Part shown: positions 39,068-40,178 of the stretch, piece after piece
Numbering within the stretch: the first letter of the stretch is position 1
Layout: each line of letters opens with the position of its first letter
Assembly: GCA_964425595.1 (NCBI GenBank)
Contig: CAYRMW010000018.1
Coordinates: 1-40,178, forward strand
Reading direction: 5' to 3'
DNA: 40,178 bases
Source of the DNA: Caccovicinus sp964425595
Lineage (GTDB): Bacteria; Bacillota; Clostridia; Lachnospirales; Lachnospiraceae
The notes under the pieces: generated by a model
Database searches by the model: none
Told to the model about the DNA's origin: nothing
The model's input: the letters and a program-made list of their open reading frames with translations, nothing else
Translations under genes and position numbers: made by a program

Positions 39068-40012
39068 TCAAATCTCCAGCCGGTTTCTTCCATTATACTT
39101 CATCAGCACCTCCACCTTTCTGGTCAGCGAAACCTCGGTATAGATCTGCGTCGTCATCAGACTGCTGTGCCCTAACAGCTCCTGCACATCCCGTATGCCG
39201 GCCCCATTATTCAACAGCTGCGTCGCGAAGCTGTGCCGGAGAAAATGCGGCGTCGCGCCCGGATTGATGCGCGCCCGGTTCCGGTATTTATAAAACACAT
39301 TTTCAATACTGTATATGCTTAGCCTGGTCCCTCTCCTGCTGGTAAATAACGCCCGGCTGTCCGACTCCTGCTCTGTCCGCAGGCAAAGCCACTGCTCCAT
39401 CTTCTGCGCTACCACCGGCGAAGAAATATACAAAAGCCTTTCCTTATTCCCCTTTCCGTGAACCAGAATCGCCTGCTCCTCCCTTCGGTAATCCTCCAGA
39501 TTCATGGCGCTGATTTCCCCGATACGCAGCCCCAGGCAATACAACAACTCGATGATGCACATGTTCCGCACACACAGCATCCTGGCATGCGCGGAAGACA
39601 CCTCCTGATACTCCTCATTCACCGAACGGATCAGCCGCCGGATCTCCTCCATCGTAAGCGTCTTCGGCAGCGACCGGGGCAGCTGGAACCGCCGGGAAGA
39701 AAAATTAAAAAAGCGCTCGCCCATCCGATACTTTTGATTCAGGAACACACAGTACTGTCCGATGGAAACATACTTGCGCCGAAGCGACCGGGCCGCCATT
39801 TTCCGCTCCATCTGCAGATAGTAAAAATAATCCGCCAGCACCGCGCTGTTCAATTCTTCTTTCCCCGTCGTCTCAAGCCACCGAATCATCCCGAAAAGAT
39901 CTCCAAAATACGCTTTCGCCGTGTGATCCGAAAGATTCCTCTCTAACGTGAGCATCCGGATAAACTCCCGGATATCTCCTTCCTGCCGCGACTTCTCAAA
40001 CTTCATATCCAT
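39068..40012 (-). CDS. Tyrosine recombinase (XerC/D-like integrase family)
   Basis: Site-specific recombinase acting through a covalent 3'-phosphotyrosine. Start at the ATG at 40012 (MDMKFEKSRQ, 314 residues) after GGAAGGAG; the next ATG, two codons on, is equally possible. N-terminal SAM-like core-binding domain (about 10-105), then the catalytic domain with R163 (LGLRIGE), K187 (GKGNKERLL), H256-x-x-R259 (HFLRH), H282 (LGHSSL) and nucleophile Y291 (TTQIYTEV). All catalytic residues are present. It is not next to recognisable phage or transposon genes, so it may be a Xer-type or orphan recombinase; XerD proper is possible but unproven. Confidence 0.9.
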   Translation of the reverse strand: MDMKFEKSRQEGDIREFIRMLTLERNLSDHTAKAYFGDLFGMIRWLETTGKEELNSAVLADYFYYLQMERKMAARSLRRKYVSIGQYCVFLNQKYRMGERFFNFSSRRFQLPRSLPKTLTMEEIRRLIRSVNEEYQEVSSAHARMLCVRNMCIIELLYCLGLRIGEISAMNLEDYRREEQAILVHGKGNKERLLYISSPVVAQKMEQWLCLRTEQESDSRALFTSRRGTRLSIYSIENVFYKYRNRARINPGATPHFLRHSFATQLLNNGAGIRDVQELLGHSSLMTTQIYTEVSLTRKVEVLMKYNGRNRLEI

Positions 40013-40149
40013 CCTTCTCCTTCCTTTGTACTTTTCCCCCTCCACTTAATGTCAGGTTCTTCCGTAGTTTAACCCATGCGCCGGGAAATTGCGTCGGAAT
40101 TTTCCCCGCCGGAACATGAAACGTCTTTTTGCGGCGGGCAGGAAACCGC

Positions 40150-40167
40150 AAATAATGGTTATTATTT
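40150..40167. repeat. Short inverted repeat at the window end
   Basis: AAATAAT-GGTT-ATTATTT, 7-bp arms and a 4-base spacer, about 140 bases upstream of the recombinase gene. Such a shape could be a recombinase or regulator binding site. The stretch 40013-40178 holds no gene I can support. Confidence 0.3.
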
Positions 40168-40178
40168 GGAGACGGTGT

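Noticed and set aside
1..40178. CRISPR array, tRNA, rRNA, prophage or insertion sequence
   Set aside because: No regular repeat-spacer pattern, no cloverleaf with CCA end, no rRNA-like conserved sequence and no transposase found on either strand.

Overview
The window looks like a chromosomal segment from a fairly high-GC member of the Clostridia, most likely Lachnospiraceae. The evidence is a Firmicutes-type division and cell-wall (dcw) cluster, an IreB-YqgF-DUF1292-MltG-like-TrmR-TrhP gene string known from Bacillus, single-chain glycyl-tRNA synthetase, a pyruvate phosphate dikinase close to the clostridial enzyme, and 17-bp-spaced TTG-/TA-rich sigma-A promoters. A run of exactly 100 N at 34609-34708 marks an assembly gap, so this is a draft scaffold. 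Gene content is mainly housekeeping. I see no CRISPR array, tRNA, rRNA, prophage or insertion sequence.

Layout. 1-930: leuB (cut by the left edge) with its own promoter. 1333-11570 (minus strand): a compact dcw cluster transcribed mraZ-rsmH-ftsL-pbp(SpoVD/FtsI-like)-mraY-murD-ftsW-ftsQ-ftsZ, starting at a good promoter with tandem GTGG repeats just downstream (likely MraZ operator) and ending at a terminator behind ftsZ. murE, murF, murG and ftsA are absent from it. 11779-13762: divergent lgt and a sialic-acid-lyase-like gene. 13894-18276: ppdK and glyS, both monocistronic by signals.

18489-29497 (minus): a long run of closely packed genes, ireB-yqgF-DUF1292-rnjA-truncated mltG-trmR-trhP-ydcF-like-M16C peptidase-era-recO, with one clear promoter before ireB. 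It joins RNA decay (RNase J), tRNA wobble-uridine modification (TrhP makes ho5U34, TrmR methylates it), 16S maturation (YqgF, Era) and envelope functions. 29559-31399: mtaB (tRNA ms2t6A) and a divergent HPr-like gene lacking the phosphorylatable histidine. 31537-35681 (minus): prmA-rsmE-nifS-thiI, translation-linked methylases followed by the cysteine desulfurase/ThiI pair for 4-thiouridine in tRNA; the start of rsmE lies in the N gap.

36154-38249: a MarR-family regulator divergent from citrate synthase, with a near-perfect palindrome filling the marR promoter spacer and a second inverted repeat between the two promoters. 38399-40045: a VanZ-family membrane protein and a stand-alone tyrosine recombinase.

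The least explained points are the MarR/gltA regulatory arrangement, the His-less HPr, recurring hydrophilic insertions in otherwise standard enzymes (MurD, MtaB, YdcF-like), unusual tails on FtsW and the class B PBP, and two structured or AT-rich non-coding stretches (29063-29125, 35840-36075). None amounts to a clearly new system on sequence alone.
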